Shown in pieces: positions 24,372 through 33,889 of a stretch of DNA of 64,000 nucleotides. The stretch's first letter is position 1, and every line of letters starts with the position of its first letter. The stretch is taken from contig NXFV01001687.1 in NCBI GenBank assembly GCA_002803225.1, forward strand, positions 1-64,000, in the 5' to 3' direction. The stretch is from Gamarada debralockiae (lineage: Eukaryota; Ascomycota; Leotiomycetes; Helotiales; Hyphodiscaceae). Made by a program: the position numbers and the translations under genes. Below the pieces are notes generated by a model. That model worked only from the letters and a program-made list of their open reading frames with translations, made no database searches and was not told where the DNA came from.

Positions 24372-24884
24372 TATGTCAGTCCAATATTTGCAGGCGGGCA
24401 AGAGTATAAAAGACCGATTCAGCTCATAGAATCGGCGCGAACGATTAAAGTGCAGTCCACGAGCCATTTATCATTTATACATGATTCTCTGCGCCGCAAA
24501 CGCGCCATCTCCACAGAACATAATCACCAGACACATCCTCCTCGCATCCGAAATTAGCACTTGCGACAACTTCACAAAGATCCATATCAAGGTGAGTTGG
24601 ATTGGAGGTTGGAGTTGGAGTTGGTGTTGGGGAGGCTTAGCGAATATTCATGCCTCAGGTGCAACAACGCGGAGGACCTCCTGATCATGACAACGACCCA
24701 TGACAAGGGGCAAGCTGGACGGATGCTGAGCCGCAATCCTTCTGATCCTTCTGCGTTGTTAGTCCTGTGGGATGTCCCTGATTGTCTGTCGTGATTGATG
24801 TTGTGCGTAATGTGGCACGGATCCAGCGTGGGACAAGATCGCCGGCCGGACCGGGCCGATAGTTTCAAGCCCCCCGCAGCACTA

Positions 24885-25550
24885 CAACCGTACAACCAAC
24901 TAGCTTGTTTTTCCGATTTTTAGCCTGTAACACGACTGCTTGCAACACACAAACTTTCAGCTTTATATCGCCACGAAAATAAGTCAAATCTGAAAATCCA
25001 TTTATATAGGCTCTTATATATAACGAACAATTATATAACTTTTTAGCTTATATAATATGATCCCTATAAAGTTATAAGAAACGGCCGATTTTGCGATTTT
25101 GCAATCGGTTAGAACCTTATCTCTGAATTTTTAAGAAAATCGCTATTTACTTAATAACTTTACTACTAATTGAAGAGACAGTATAATCGAATAGGATCAA
25201 GGTAATGGGTGTAGTGACAAAATTTGTGTTCCCTCTATATATAGATTAGTTTCTTCTTTATATATTAAGAATACTTAAGTGAAAGGAATAAGTTTTTTAT
25301 ATTAAGTATCTAAAGATGTAAGGGATTTACTTAAAATTTACTTAAAATTATGTAAAACCTTCAACTTTCCTCCCTATTCTAAGTTAAAAGCCCTTTTAAT
25401 ATAGTATAATTACTAATAATATCTTTAATTTAAGCCCCTCTCGACTAATTTTAGAGCGTTGTTTATAAAATTATTAAAAGAAAAGGCATCTGCGAGTTCC
25501 ATGTTGCAAGGCTAAAATTCGGAAAAACAAGCTAGTTGGTTGTACAGTTG
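24885..25550. mobile_element. 666-bp AT-rich TIR element
   Basis: Long terminal inverted repeats (about 45 bp) begin CAACCGTACAACCAACTAGC on the left and CAACTGTACAACCAACTAGC on the right strand, both continuing TTGTTTTTCCGA[A/T]TTTTAGCC. TA flanks both ends (24883-24884 and 25551-25552). The interior is very AT-rich with many TTAAG and TATAT strings and no coding capacity. It fits a non-autonomous DNA transposon altered by AT-biasing mutation. Confidence 0.75.
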
Positions 25551-25989
25551 TAATAATACGTCGTACAACCCAATACAACTCCTTTTCTCGAAACCTCCAA
25601 CCAACACGCCACACGTTGGAATCTCCGTCTTGGTGATTCCTCAACGATCGATTGGAGCGGCAGAAATCTCTCGTCGAGTTGCGCATTGCGCGATCATTAA
25701 GGCATTGATCCTTAAGAAATCAGTACGACCGAAGGCCTGCTAACGGCAGGACGTCTTATAGGTAAGGAGCCTGCTTCTGACGCCATAGCCTTCTGCCACC
25801 CTTCGTTGAGATCGTTGCTGTTCCGGTCCATATAATAACGCTTACTACCGCTGTCCGTTGAGCTTTGAGACCACTAAGACTATTGCGTTGTGCTCACGCC
25901 GACCTCTATCGCGGACCTTTCACAGTCTTTTCCTCTTTCAGATCTCCACCGACCGGACACCGAACGGACTACAGAGCATCGCCCTCACA

Positions 25990-26748
25990 ATGTCCACTAC
26001 GATTCATATCCTCGTCCTTTCCAGCAACAGCACCATCGACCAGCCGGTCACACCCGCCGGCCGGCAATGGAAAACGGCCCTCGGCTACCTCGCCACATGC
26101 CCCAGCTGGTTCAGCGCCATCTGGGGCCGCCACCTAGAGGCCCGAGAGCGGGTCACTCTCCTCATCGACTGGAACAGCGCCCCCGCTGCCCAGACCTTCC
26201 TCGCCGTGCACTACGCCCCCTTCGCTGCGCTCCTGGCCCCCCTCCTCGCTGGCCCGCTCGACCCGCCCTACGCCGCCAACATCTCTACCACCATTGCCGA
26301 GCCCGCAGCCCTACCTGGAGGTGGGCTGACGACGATCAGCAGGCTGACATATAACTCCTTGAGCGCTGACGATCGCTTCCACCTGCTCCCGTTGACATTC
26401 AATCTCTATATACAGATGCTGGGCGCGGCGGCATGCGACGGTGCCGCGGGGTATAAGGACGGCAGTGCGGCGTGGGCGGTGGATGGGACGACGGGGGCGC
26501 GGACGACGACGTTGTGGATGATGGTGAGCTGGGAGAGCGTGGAGGCCGAGCAGCGGTGCGAGAAGACGTTCCAGACGTTGAACGGGAGGACCGAGAAGGA
26601 GGCGTTTCTCGGGCCGCTGCTGGAGAAAGCGGATCCTGGTGGGGAGGTGTACCATGTGGCGTGGGAAATGCTCACGCCCGACATTATGAAGTGGTGGAAG
26701 GACTCGGAGAATTCGAAGTGGCCGTACCAGCCTCTGAAAGATGGTTGA
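25990..26748 (+). CDS. conserved-type hypothetical protein, possible dimeric alpha/beta barrel
   Basis: A single uninterrupted exon of 252 aa starts at the ATG after CCTCACA. The opening TIHILVLSSNSTIDQPVTPA and the alternation of short strands with amphipathic helices resemble fungal ABM-like dimeric alpha/beta-barrel proteins, but no catalytic motif is visible. The second half has TTLWMMVSWESVEAEQRC, which fits the strand-helix unit of that fold. No signal peptide or membrane segment. It is notably GC-rich with strong C/G third positions, unlike its AT-rich flanks (element to the left, solo LTRs to the right). It looks under coding constraint and has no lesions. The function is unknown to me. 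Confidence 0.65.
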   Translation: MSTTIHILVLSSNSTIDQPVTPAGRQWKTALGYLATCPSWFSAIWGRHLEARERVTLLIDWNSAPAAQTFLAVHYAPFAALLAPLLAGPLDPPYAANISTTIAEPAALPGGGLTTISRLTYNSLSADDRFHLLPLTFNLYIQMLGAAACDGAAGYKDGSAAWAVDGTTGARTTTLWMMVSWESVEAEQRCEKTFQTLNGRTEKEAFLGPLLEKADPGGEVYHVAWEMLTPDIMKWWKDSENSKWPYQPLKDG

Positions 26749-27384
26749 GGACGGTTGATGTAATGTGCCGTACCGAATGAATGCAGATAACGGGGCTTTG
26801 CCACCTGCTAAATTTGTCAGCTGAAGCCTGTATTTAGGAAGCCTTAAGCTCCCGAACCTCTAGACCAATTACAACTCACCCATTGACCAGCCACGAGTCA
26901 CGAAGCAACCTTCTGGAATGATAAAAAGGACTAATGACGCAGTCTTTCGAGGCCTAGCAGGTAATTCGTTGCTCATACCAGTAGGATGGACGGATTAACT
27001 TACCTCCTACTGGCTACATCGTGAACTCATCGCCAGTTGGAATCGAGGACTAACTTTCCATTTATCGTCGTATAGCTTCCAGGCGCTGTACAGGTTTGCT
27101 AAGAGAGGGAAGGATGTGTTTCAGCGGTTACGGCGCTCTGCCATGTCGCAAGAGAAATGCGCCTTAAGAAATTAAAGGATGTATTTTTAGGGGGATCCTA
27201 TTTAAGCTCCCTAGTGCCGACTTAGTCTCCCTAAATATAGTCATATAGAATTAACAATTTTCGCCTGGAGAAGGGAAGATAAAGTAAAGTATAATTAGCC
27301 ACTAAGAAAGAGAGTAGGTATATAACTAAGTAACTTAAGTAAAAGGTAATATAAGAGTAATTAGTACTTAAGTAGAGTTGTAAG
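26749..27384. other. AT-rich intergenic sequence
   Basis: No coding region. The right half is increasingly AT-rich and stop-dense (about 27180-27380). Confidence 0.5.
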
Positions 27385-27389
27385 GGTTC

Positions 27390-27654
27390 TGCCAGCTATG
27401 ACCTCATTCGGTCCCGTACATATAACCCACGTCAGGGTAGACTAGAAGTGAGTTATGACATCACTCTAGCGTAGGCCTGGCGGGGTCCTAGAGCCGAGGC
27501 AAAACCTTACTCCTCTCTTCACTATTTAATAGTCTCTACTGCCGCATCTTGAATCGACAGTGTTTAGTCGTGTAATACAACTCTTTACTCAGTTATAGAC
27601 TATCACTTACTTCTGTGACTCTCTTAACTACCTTGAACCTATAGCTGTGTCACA
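27390..27654. mobile_element. solo LTR, 265 bp
   Basis: The sequence starts TGCCAGCTATGACC and ends CTATAGCTGTGTCACA, giving TG...CA termini with partly inverted ends. The five bases GGTTC flank it exactly on both sides (27385-27389 and 27655-27659). That is a perfect 5-bp target duplication and indicates LTR-LTR recombination of an integrated retrotransposon. Reading the reverse strand, it starts TGTGACACAGC. Confidence 0.7.
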
Positions 27655-27874
27655 GGTTCCACCTGCTCTCAGCATGCGCACGACCCTCCGTTGCCCTGCT
27701 CACTAGCATCCTGGCTAGCCGGCCTTATGTAAATAGTTCATGTTGTATATTCCCCTTTCTTCCTTCCTTTGTGCGACTACGATAGTTATTACTAGGAATA
27801 TACCTTCCTTATTTCCTCTGTAATAGCCACATGATAGTTAGTCGTACCTAAAACTCGCTAAGGTGATTCTACAG

Positions 27875-27930
27875 AAAACACAGCACAGCACAGAAAACAT
27901 AGTGCAGCTCAGAAAGCACAGCACAAAAAT
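27875..27930. repeat. imperfect CAGCACAGAAA repeats
   Basis: Several imperfect copies of ACAGCACAGAAAA/CAT follow each other between the two solo LTRs. Short and of unknown meaning. Confidence 0.5.
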
Positions 27931-28076
27931 ACTATAGCTACTAGACCCCTCTGTTTCTCTTTTGTTTTACAGACTTGCCCTCTAACCTATATTAAGATAG
28001 TACAGAACCTTAGTGACCCCAGAGCAGCTGGGAACATCTCCAGACCTCCCCCGGTGTAACAGCTACAGGTAGCTAG

Positions 28077-28249
28077 TGTCACGGCCATGATAACTCTGGC
28101 CTTGGTGCCTGGCCTGGGTGCCTGGCCTGGCGGCCTACTTAGGGGCCAGATCTCCTGTAACATACTCTCTTCTTTCCTCTCTAGCTTTCGATAGTCAATA
28201 GACGAGCGTTCACCTATTCCTTCGGGTCTTATCTGGTGCAGCCGTCACA
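28077..28249. mobile_element. probable solo LTR, 173 bp
   Basis: Ends are TGTCACGGCCATG and GCAGCCGTCACA. Flanking five-mers GCTAG (28072-28076) and GCTGG (28250-28254) match at four of five bases, consistent with an old target duplication. The interior carries repeated CCTGGCCTGGGTGCC units. It differs from the LTR at 27390, so two families are represented. Confidence 0.5.
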
Positions 28250-28538
28250 GCTGGAGGGCAGCAGGAGAGATCACAGTATATCAGAGAAGTAGCAATAGGG
28301 GAAGAGAGACAATAGTAGTTGTATTTGTAGTAGTTGAAAAGAGGGTTTGTAATTCTTGTACGCTTGTGAGTAATAAAACTCAAGCTTACCTTTTCCAAGG
28401 AGGTCAATAACCCTTACTTCTTCTTCACTCTTAGCTCCTAGCTTCATATGCTAGCTGTACTAGCTGCTGACTCTACAACTGACTGTACACTAACTCTCCC
28501 CCACTTCTATATAACCTCCAATCCCACTTTTCTGCTTC

Positions 28539-29734
28539 TTAATAACCCTTCTTCCGATCCACCACATTAATCAACGGCTCCCCGTTTTCAAGGTTCGTCA
28601 AATTTCTCTCCAAAATCTCAAAACTGCGCTCCGCATACATGGTCCCCATCCCACTAACATGAGGCGTAATAGCCACGTTCTCCATATCCCAAAGCTCGCT
28701 CTCCTTATTTAACGGCTCTGGATCCGTGACATCGAGCGCAGCACCCCTTAACCCACCCTCCTTATTTTTCAACGCCGCAATCAAGTCATCTTGTCGCAAA
28801 ATACTGCCTCGCGAAATGTTGGCTATGAAAGCGTTTTTCTTCCCTAGGATCTCGAATTCTTCTTTTCCGAGGAAGTGCCGCGTTTTCTCTGTCAAGGGGA
28901 CAGAGACGAGCAGGATATCGATGTCTTGTTTCAAGAAGTTGTGGAGAGAGGCTTTGTCTAGACCGCTGTACCATGCGCTTGGAAGCGTGCCATCTGGATC
29001 ACCTGTGTTTGGGACGATGTAACCGGAGTCCTTTTTGCTCTCTGGTGTTTTGCGTGGGGAAGCGGTGAAGGCTATTATGTCCATTCCCATAGCTTTGCAG
29101 ACCCTGGCAGCTGTTTCCCTGTCAGTTATGTGCTAACTATATGCCTGGAAAGGACATACTCTGGCGTCCAATACTTCCATATCCCAAAACTCCCAATCGT
29201 TGTCCAACGCTATCCTTCACCCACCCAATATCTCGATGACTCCCCCACTTATGCTCCTTCTGCCACTCAATGAGTTGTTTCTCCTTGTGCGAATGACTCA
29301 GTATCTCCATAATAACCCATTCTGCTATTTGAGGCCCATGAATACCTGACGATGTAGTCAAGGGGATCTTGGTGTCTTTGTAAATGGGTGTGTTGCTAAC
29401 ATGATCTGTCCCCGCGCTGAAGAAATGGATGAACTTGAGATTCGGCGCAAGCTTTGGATCGGAAGGCAGGGCAGAGAACGTGCATAGGATTGTTGCTTCA
29501 TCCCAAGGATCTAAAGTCATGGTTAGCGATGCAGAGGGGTGGGGAATTTGGGAAGGTACAGTTTTTGTCGACGTCGGTTGGGTTTAATGCCTTGCCTGGC
29601 ACGAACGTTATGGTGTAGTAGATGAACTTGACATTAGGATGCTTCTTCTCGATCTTTGCAATTAGATCGGTAGGTTCTGGGAAGGGTAATATGCACAAGA
29701 TGCGCTCTTGCGTTGGGCTCGAAGCGTCTCCCAT
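28539..29734 (-). CDS. D-isomer-specific 2-hydroxyacid dehydrogenase
   Basis: Three exons (29734-29560, 29510-29160, 29110-28539) with two 49-bp introns encode 365 aa. The family reduces 2-oxoacids or oxidises D-2-hydroxyacids with NAD(P). Seen in the sequence: the catalytic-domain segment IHFFSAGTDHVSNTPIY; HGPQIAEWVIMEIL; the Rossmann motif GVLGYGSIGRQTARVC restored across the second splice; ANISRGSILRQDDLI with the catalytic Arg; ALDVTDPEPL with the Glu; and TPHVSGMGTMYAERS with the catalytic His. All three catalytic residues are present. An in-frame ATG at 29782 would add 16 residues; I prefer MGDASSPT at 29734. Likely cytosolic. Substrate not predictable (glyoxylate/hydroxypyruvate-type enzymes are relatives). 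Intact. Confidence 0.88.
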
Positions 29735-29966
29735 GATTGTTGACGTGAGTGCTGATAGGTGATTGCTGATGGTTTGGAGCATGTACTTCGTGCTGAGGAT
29801 CCAATGGACAGGGGCAAGAAAACGAAGGGTCTTGAGAGTCTTGAGGGCATATTAAAAGGTAGGAGATGATTACTTATGTCAGATCTTAAGCTCTAGATGT
29901 CGGTGGAATACAATTACGGAGTCCGTAAAGGCGTAATTCCGCCCGCCGATGATGCCCGGCCTCAGC

Positions 29967-30040
29967 ACCCTGCCACGCTAAGATAACAGCGATAAGCCTC
30001 TACCTGTCTGTGTTGCCGAGGTCACGTAGCACAAAAGAAG
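29967..30040. repeat. 74-bp repeat, left copy flanking the HET gene
   Basis: Contains CTGCCACGCTAAGATAACAG then CGATAAGC and ends in CACAAAAGAAG. A diverged direct copy is at 32379-32449. The 13-mer CCTGCCACGCTAA also occurs inside the TIR of the MITE at 3173-3424. Confidence 0.6.
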
Positions 30041-30410
30041 TTGTTGGTTTGATATTCAGAGTAAGGGGAGGCGATAACGACGTTCAAGCTTTGGGGGGCT
30101 CATTTTAGGAGAGTGTGCGAGCTCGGGCTCTGAGGACCTAGTGAATTGTGACGGGCCGAAGGACAGCCACGTCGCGTCCAGTGGCTACTCCGGTGATTTG
30201 GGTTCTTTCCCACGGAGGTGAGAACAAACAGAGCGATTTCGCTAAAGCACCATCTTTGTGACTTCAGGGAAACATCAGAAGGGAAGCCAGCCTCAGCTCC
30301 ATCCTTCAACATCACTTGGCACACCCAGATCCGCATCATTCTTTCTACACACAAGCAGCGTTAGCTATAGCAAGCCCTCATTTTGCCTCGTTGATTGAGA
30401 GACTGTTCCA

Positions 30411-32051
30411 ATGCGCCTTCTCCAGACGTCCACTCTCACCCTCCACGAATTCTTCGGCTTCAAGATTCCCAACTATGCAATCCTTTCTCACCGTTGGGAA
30501 GGCGAAGAGGTTACATTCCAAGACCTTGAAACTGGAACTGCTCGCCAGAAAAGATTGTTCTCGAAAATCAGTGGATGTTGCAGGCAAGCGGCGGTCGACG
30601 GCTGGCAGTACGTTTGGATAGATTCATGCTGTATTGATAAGACGAACAGCGTTGAGCTGTCCGAAGCCATCAACTCTATGTTTCAGTGGTATGAGAAGGC
30701 CCAGGTCTGTTACGTGTACTTGTCCGATGTGTCATCAGGAGTGGATTGGATAAATCACAAAGAGCTAGGCTCGGAATTTCGGTCAAGCAAATGGTGGAGA
30801 AGGGGTTGGACTCTTCAGGAATTAATCGCCCCCAAAAACTTGGTGTTTTATGATTGTGGGTGGAAAGAAGTAGGAACAAAGAGATCCTTGGAGCCCCTGA
30901 TATCTTCCATCACTGGAATTTCTAGCGAGCATTTGGACAACTACAAGGCGGCATCTGTAGCGCAGAAGATGTCTTGGGCTTCAAACAGAGATACGACTAG
31001 GTTGGAAGACCGAGCCTATTCTCTCCTGGGCCTCTTCAACGTCAACATGCCACCACTGTACGGCGAAGGGGTAAAAGCTTTTCGAAGACTGCAGTTAGAG
31101 ATCCTCGGAAGTACCGACGATGAGTCTCTCTTTGCCTGGACCGGGCCTCCAGAGGGCCTGCTTGCAGACTCCCCTTCAAAATTTGCGAGTTCAGGAGACA
31201 TCGTACAAAGAACTATCCACAATCGGCCACCTTTCTCGATGACAAACAAAGGCCTGCGAATAGAGCTTGCCTTGATACCAGTTGCTCAGGAGAGAGGCAA
31301 GGACATGTACAGTGATTGTTTCTGGGCTCCTCTCAATTGTGCATGCGAAAGTGACGAAGGCTTCATTGCTCTCATTTTATTCCCTGAAAGTCCGGATGAT
31401 GATCTCTGCACTTCCCACCATGACTCACTGACCTTTCGACGAAAGAGTAAGCTTGCTACCGTCAAAGGCCATGAAAAGGATGGGAAGAAGACACTGTTGT
31501 ACGTCAAGCAAAAAGAAGGTGGCCGGATGAGATTTAATCCTCTCAGGGCCAAAATTGCTTATAAATTAAGCACCCATTCGCTTATGCAACACGGCCTTCA
31601 TCTGATCCAGGAAGGCTTAATAAGAGGGAGCGTGTCAGATATGAAGGAAGAGCTTCTTCACAGCGAAGAAGACCGCTTGTGGATTTCTACAGACGGCGAT
31701 GTTCAATATTTGAAGTTCGCCACCAGGATGTCTTTGACACATGGTGGGCCATTTCCGCGGACTCTGGATGAGACAAAGGATAGCTTCGTGGTCGTCCTGA
31801 AGACGATGCGTCAACCATCTATAAGAATCATGATCACGCCCGAAGCGCAGTCGCTGGAAACCGATATAGACCAAGACAACGCGAGACTGGAAGATCAAAG
31901 AAATCGCTTGGACAGAATCTCCAAGACGATGAAATCAGGGAGATCGGTATCTGTAGCTTTGAGAAGAAGAGGTGAAGGTGGAGCGACGGTATACTTGCTT
32001 GATATCAGCATCGATGATAAGGGCAAGCTTCCATGGCCAGAGATGTGGTGA
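30411..32051 (+). CDS. HET-domain protein, HET-E N-terminal type
   Basis: One uninterrupted exon encodes 546 aa. The HET domain occupies roughly residues 20-150: IPNYAILSHRWEGEEVTFQD, YVWIDSCCIDKTNSVELSEA, INSMFQWYEKAQVCYVYLSD, and WWRRGWTLQELIAPKNLVFY. Then comes MSWASNRDTTRLEDRAYSLL with GLFNVNMPPLYGEG, the usual segment after the domain in HET-E-like proteins. The C-terminal ~300 residues show no NACHT, WD40 or ankyrin repeats that I can see. HET proteins act in the cytosol and trigger programmed cell death on fusion of incompatible hyphae. The start at 30411 directly precedes MRLLQTSTLTLHEF, a common opening in the family. Upstream and downstream lie two copies of a 74-bp repeat. Intact, in contrast to the HET copy at 17170-19087. 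Confidence 0.9.
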   Translation: MRLLQTSTLTLHEFFGFKIPNYAILSHRWEGEEVTFQDLETGTARQKRLFSKISGCCRQAAVDGWQYVWIDSCCIDKTNSVELSEAINSMFQWYEKAQVCYVYLSDVSSGVDWINHKELGSEFRSSKWWRRGWTLQELIAPKNLVFYDCGWKEVGTKRSLEPLISSITGISSEHLDNYKAASVAQKMSWASNRDTTRLEDRAYSLLGLFNVNMPPLYGEGVKAFRRLQLEILGSTDDESLFAWTGPPEGLLADSPSKFASSGDIVQRTIHNRPPFSMTNKGLRIELALIPVAQERGKDMYSDCFWAPLNCACESDEGFIALILFPESPDDDLCTSHHDSLTFRRKSKLATVKGHEKDGKKTLLYVKQKEGGRMRFNPLRAKIAYKLSTHSLMQHGLHLIQEGLIRGSVSDMKEELLHSEEDRLWISTDGDVQYLKFATRMSLTHGGPFPRTLDETKDSFVVVLKTMRQPSIRIMITPEAQSLETDIDQDNARLEDQRNRLDRISKTMKSGRSVSVALRRRGEGGATVYLLDISIDDKGKLPWPEMW

Positions 32052-32378
32052 TAATGTATATGATTATTGCATCAGCTGAATTGAAGTTCTTACTTCACTT
32101 GAAGATTCGCAACTCGCGGATCAAACAGCATATACACGCGTGATTGACTATTCCTTAGAGTCTCTGGAACCACTGACGCAAATCCGACTCTGTTTCACCA
32201 TTTGAATATCCAGTCAAAGTGGATTCTGAACTTTGATGTTTGAGTTCAACATCACAGGCAGCAGGTATTGCGTGCGTTCGGCAGCTTTGCCGAGGCCTAG
32301 AGGCACTGAGGTGAAAAACCGGCACCCCTCAAAAGAACACTGATAAGAAAAAGTAGAAAGAGCAGGCCGTGGGGGTTT

Positions 32379-32449
32379 TACCCCGCCACGCTAAGATAAG
32401 AGCGATAGGCTTTTCGATCTATCATCGATGCGTCGTTACACAAAAGAAG
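32379..32449. repeat. 71-bp repeat, right copy flanking the HET gene
   Basis: Diverged direct copy of 29967-30040: CCCGCCACGCTAAGATAAGA then GCGATAGGC and ending ACACAAAAGAAG. It lies between the HET stop and the 3' end of the phosphoribosyltransferase gene. Confidence 0.6.
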
Positions 32450-32524
32450 ATGTGAAATCCCATTGTATTGATATCCAGGGGCAATAATTTCCTGTCAAAA
32501 CTCCTCAGTTATTCAAAATCTGGT

Positions 32525-33284
32525 CTACGACTGCTTTGCAGCCATCTTATCGTGCTCATCGATGTCCGTAGCCTCCCAAGGATAACAAATCCAAACGTCT
32601 CCAACAGTTCTAGCAGCCAAGTATCTATTCTCGTTGAGCATGTCCTCGGGGAGATGGCCTTTCTTCTCCTTGTTCTTGTTCTACGGCGAGGCTGTCAGAA
32701 CCTGTACTTGGCAAAGCTTTGTGAAGGTGGGCGAAGAACTTACATGTAATACGAAAATGGAGAAAGTAGTCTTGTCTCCATGGAAGCCCAGTTTCTGTCT
32801 AGCAGCCTCTACATCCTTCTCCAGTTCCTTGACAGCATATTCTAACGTCGTTCTAGTATCATCGACTTCATCCACAATCAGGATTCTCTTTCCAACCAAG
32901 TTCTCCATCTCTCCTAAACTCGTCAAGTCCAGCCATTGAGTTCTTGTGACCTTAGTACCGAGTTGCTCGACTTCGCCGGGAGTGTTGGAGGCGGATGGGT
33001 GGGTGGAGGGTAGGGTCTCGTAGAGGGACAGACCAATAGCTTGGATAGGGATGTTGGGCGAGCCTGGTTGCTTGAGGAAAGATCGCAGAATGCGCGCAGG
33101 TACGTATCCACCTCCGCCGATAGCGATCATGAGTTGAGGTTGGAAGTCATTGAGGATTTGAGGAGCTGCTTCCTGACACAATTTGTGGACCTGTCGCGGG
33201 GCTGTCAGCGTCTTCTTGGAGGGGACACAGCTATCGCACTCAAGAACTTACCTGGTTATAGGTCACATACATCTTGACCACCAT
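32525..33284 (-). CDS. XPT1: xanthine/hypoxanthine phosphoribosyltransferase, Xpt1-like
   Basis: Three exons (33284-33252, 33190-32744, 32680-32525) encode 211 aa; introns are 61 and 63 bp. The first exon gives only MVVKMYVTYNQ, and the splice restores YNQVHKLCQEAAP, as in the yeast enzymes. IAIGGGGYVPARILRSFLK is the first loop. KRILIVDEVDDTRTTLEYAV is the 13-residue PRPP-binding loop. The last exon adds NKNKEKKGHLPEDML and VGDVWICYPWEATDIDEH, nearer to Xpt1 than Hpt1 in wording. The enzyme salvages xanthine or hypoxanthine/guanine to the nucleotide using PRPP, in the cytosol. Length matches the family (about 210). Which base it prefers cannot be read from the sequence. Intact, convergent with the HET gene. 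Confidence 0.85.
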
Positions 33285-33889
33285 CTTGAGCGCCGTGCGA
33301 CTGAGTGCTAAGATAGAATAGATGAGGATATGTAAGTTGGAGAAACCCCAAGGGTAGACGTTGGCGAGGATGTTTCCCAAGAGGCTCAAGAGATTTTGGG
33401 TTTCGTCAAAAAATTTAAGGCTCGTGAATCGCGGTGCTCGCCTACAAATCCACGCACCCCCAGATTTGATCCAGACTGACTTTTCGGAGGTTTTAGCAAA
33501 TTTGTAGGTGTAATTATATCATCCTCAGCCTCGCCTTCTCAGCCTTTCGACGACCCCGCTTATCCGAGTCCCTTGTCCCATCATTACGTCGTCCTTTGGG
33601 TATAGTTGAGAGGGAGTTTGTCCTCAACACCCGGCTTCTGTTATTCACTTATATTAACCGAAAATTCGCTCTCGCAATTGAAAGTCTTCCTGTGCGTACG
33701 ATTCTAGTTCGAGCGCCTGACGTCAAGCGTTCCCTCCGTTTTCGTGCCGTTCCATACCCCGGGGTGACTATAAACATTGCAACTACCTGGATATTGTCTA
33801 TCTTCATCATTGCGTTCTCTACCAAAGCTTTACATACTTTGCTAGTGTCTTATTTCCTTATCTGTATAGTCTTGCCTGCGTCCGTCATC
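33285..33889. other. divergent promoter region and possible 5' leader
   Basis: Separates the minus-strand XPT1-like gene from the plus-strand MBL gene. The frame of the MBL gene stays open upstream to 33596 (98 more codons, one hydrophobic stretch TTWILSIFIIAFSTKALHT). This is either a leader with a membrane segment or simply untranslated sequence. Confidence 0.5.

Noticed and set aside
30316..30621. Alternative frame at the start of the HET gene
   Set aside because: Out of frame with the HET domain and composition is not protein-like; the ATG at 30411 begins the typical family opening.
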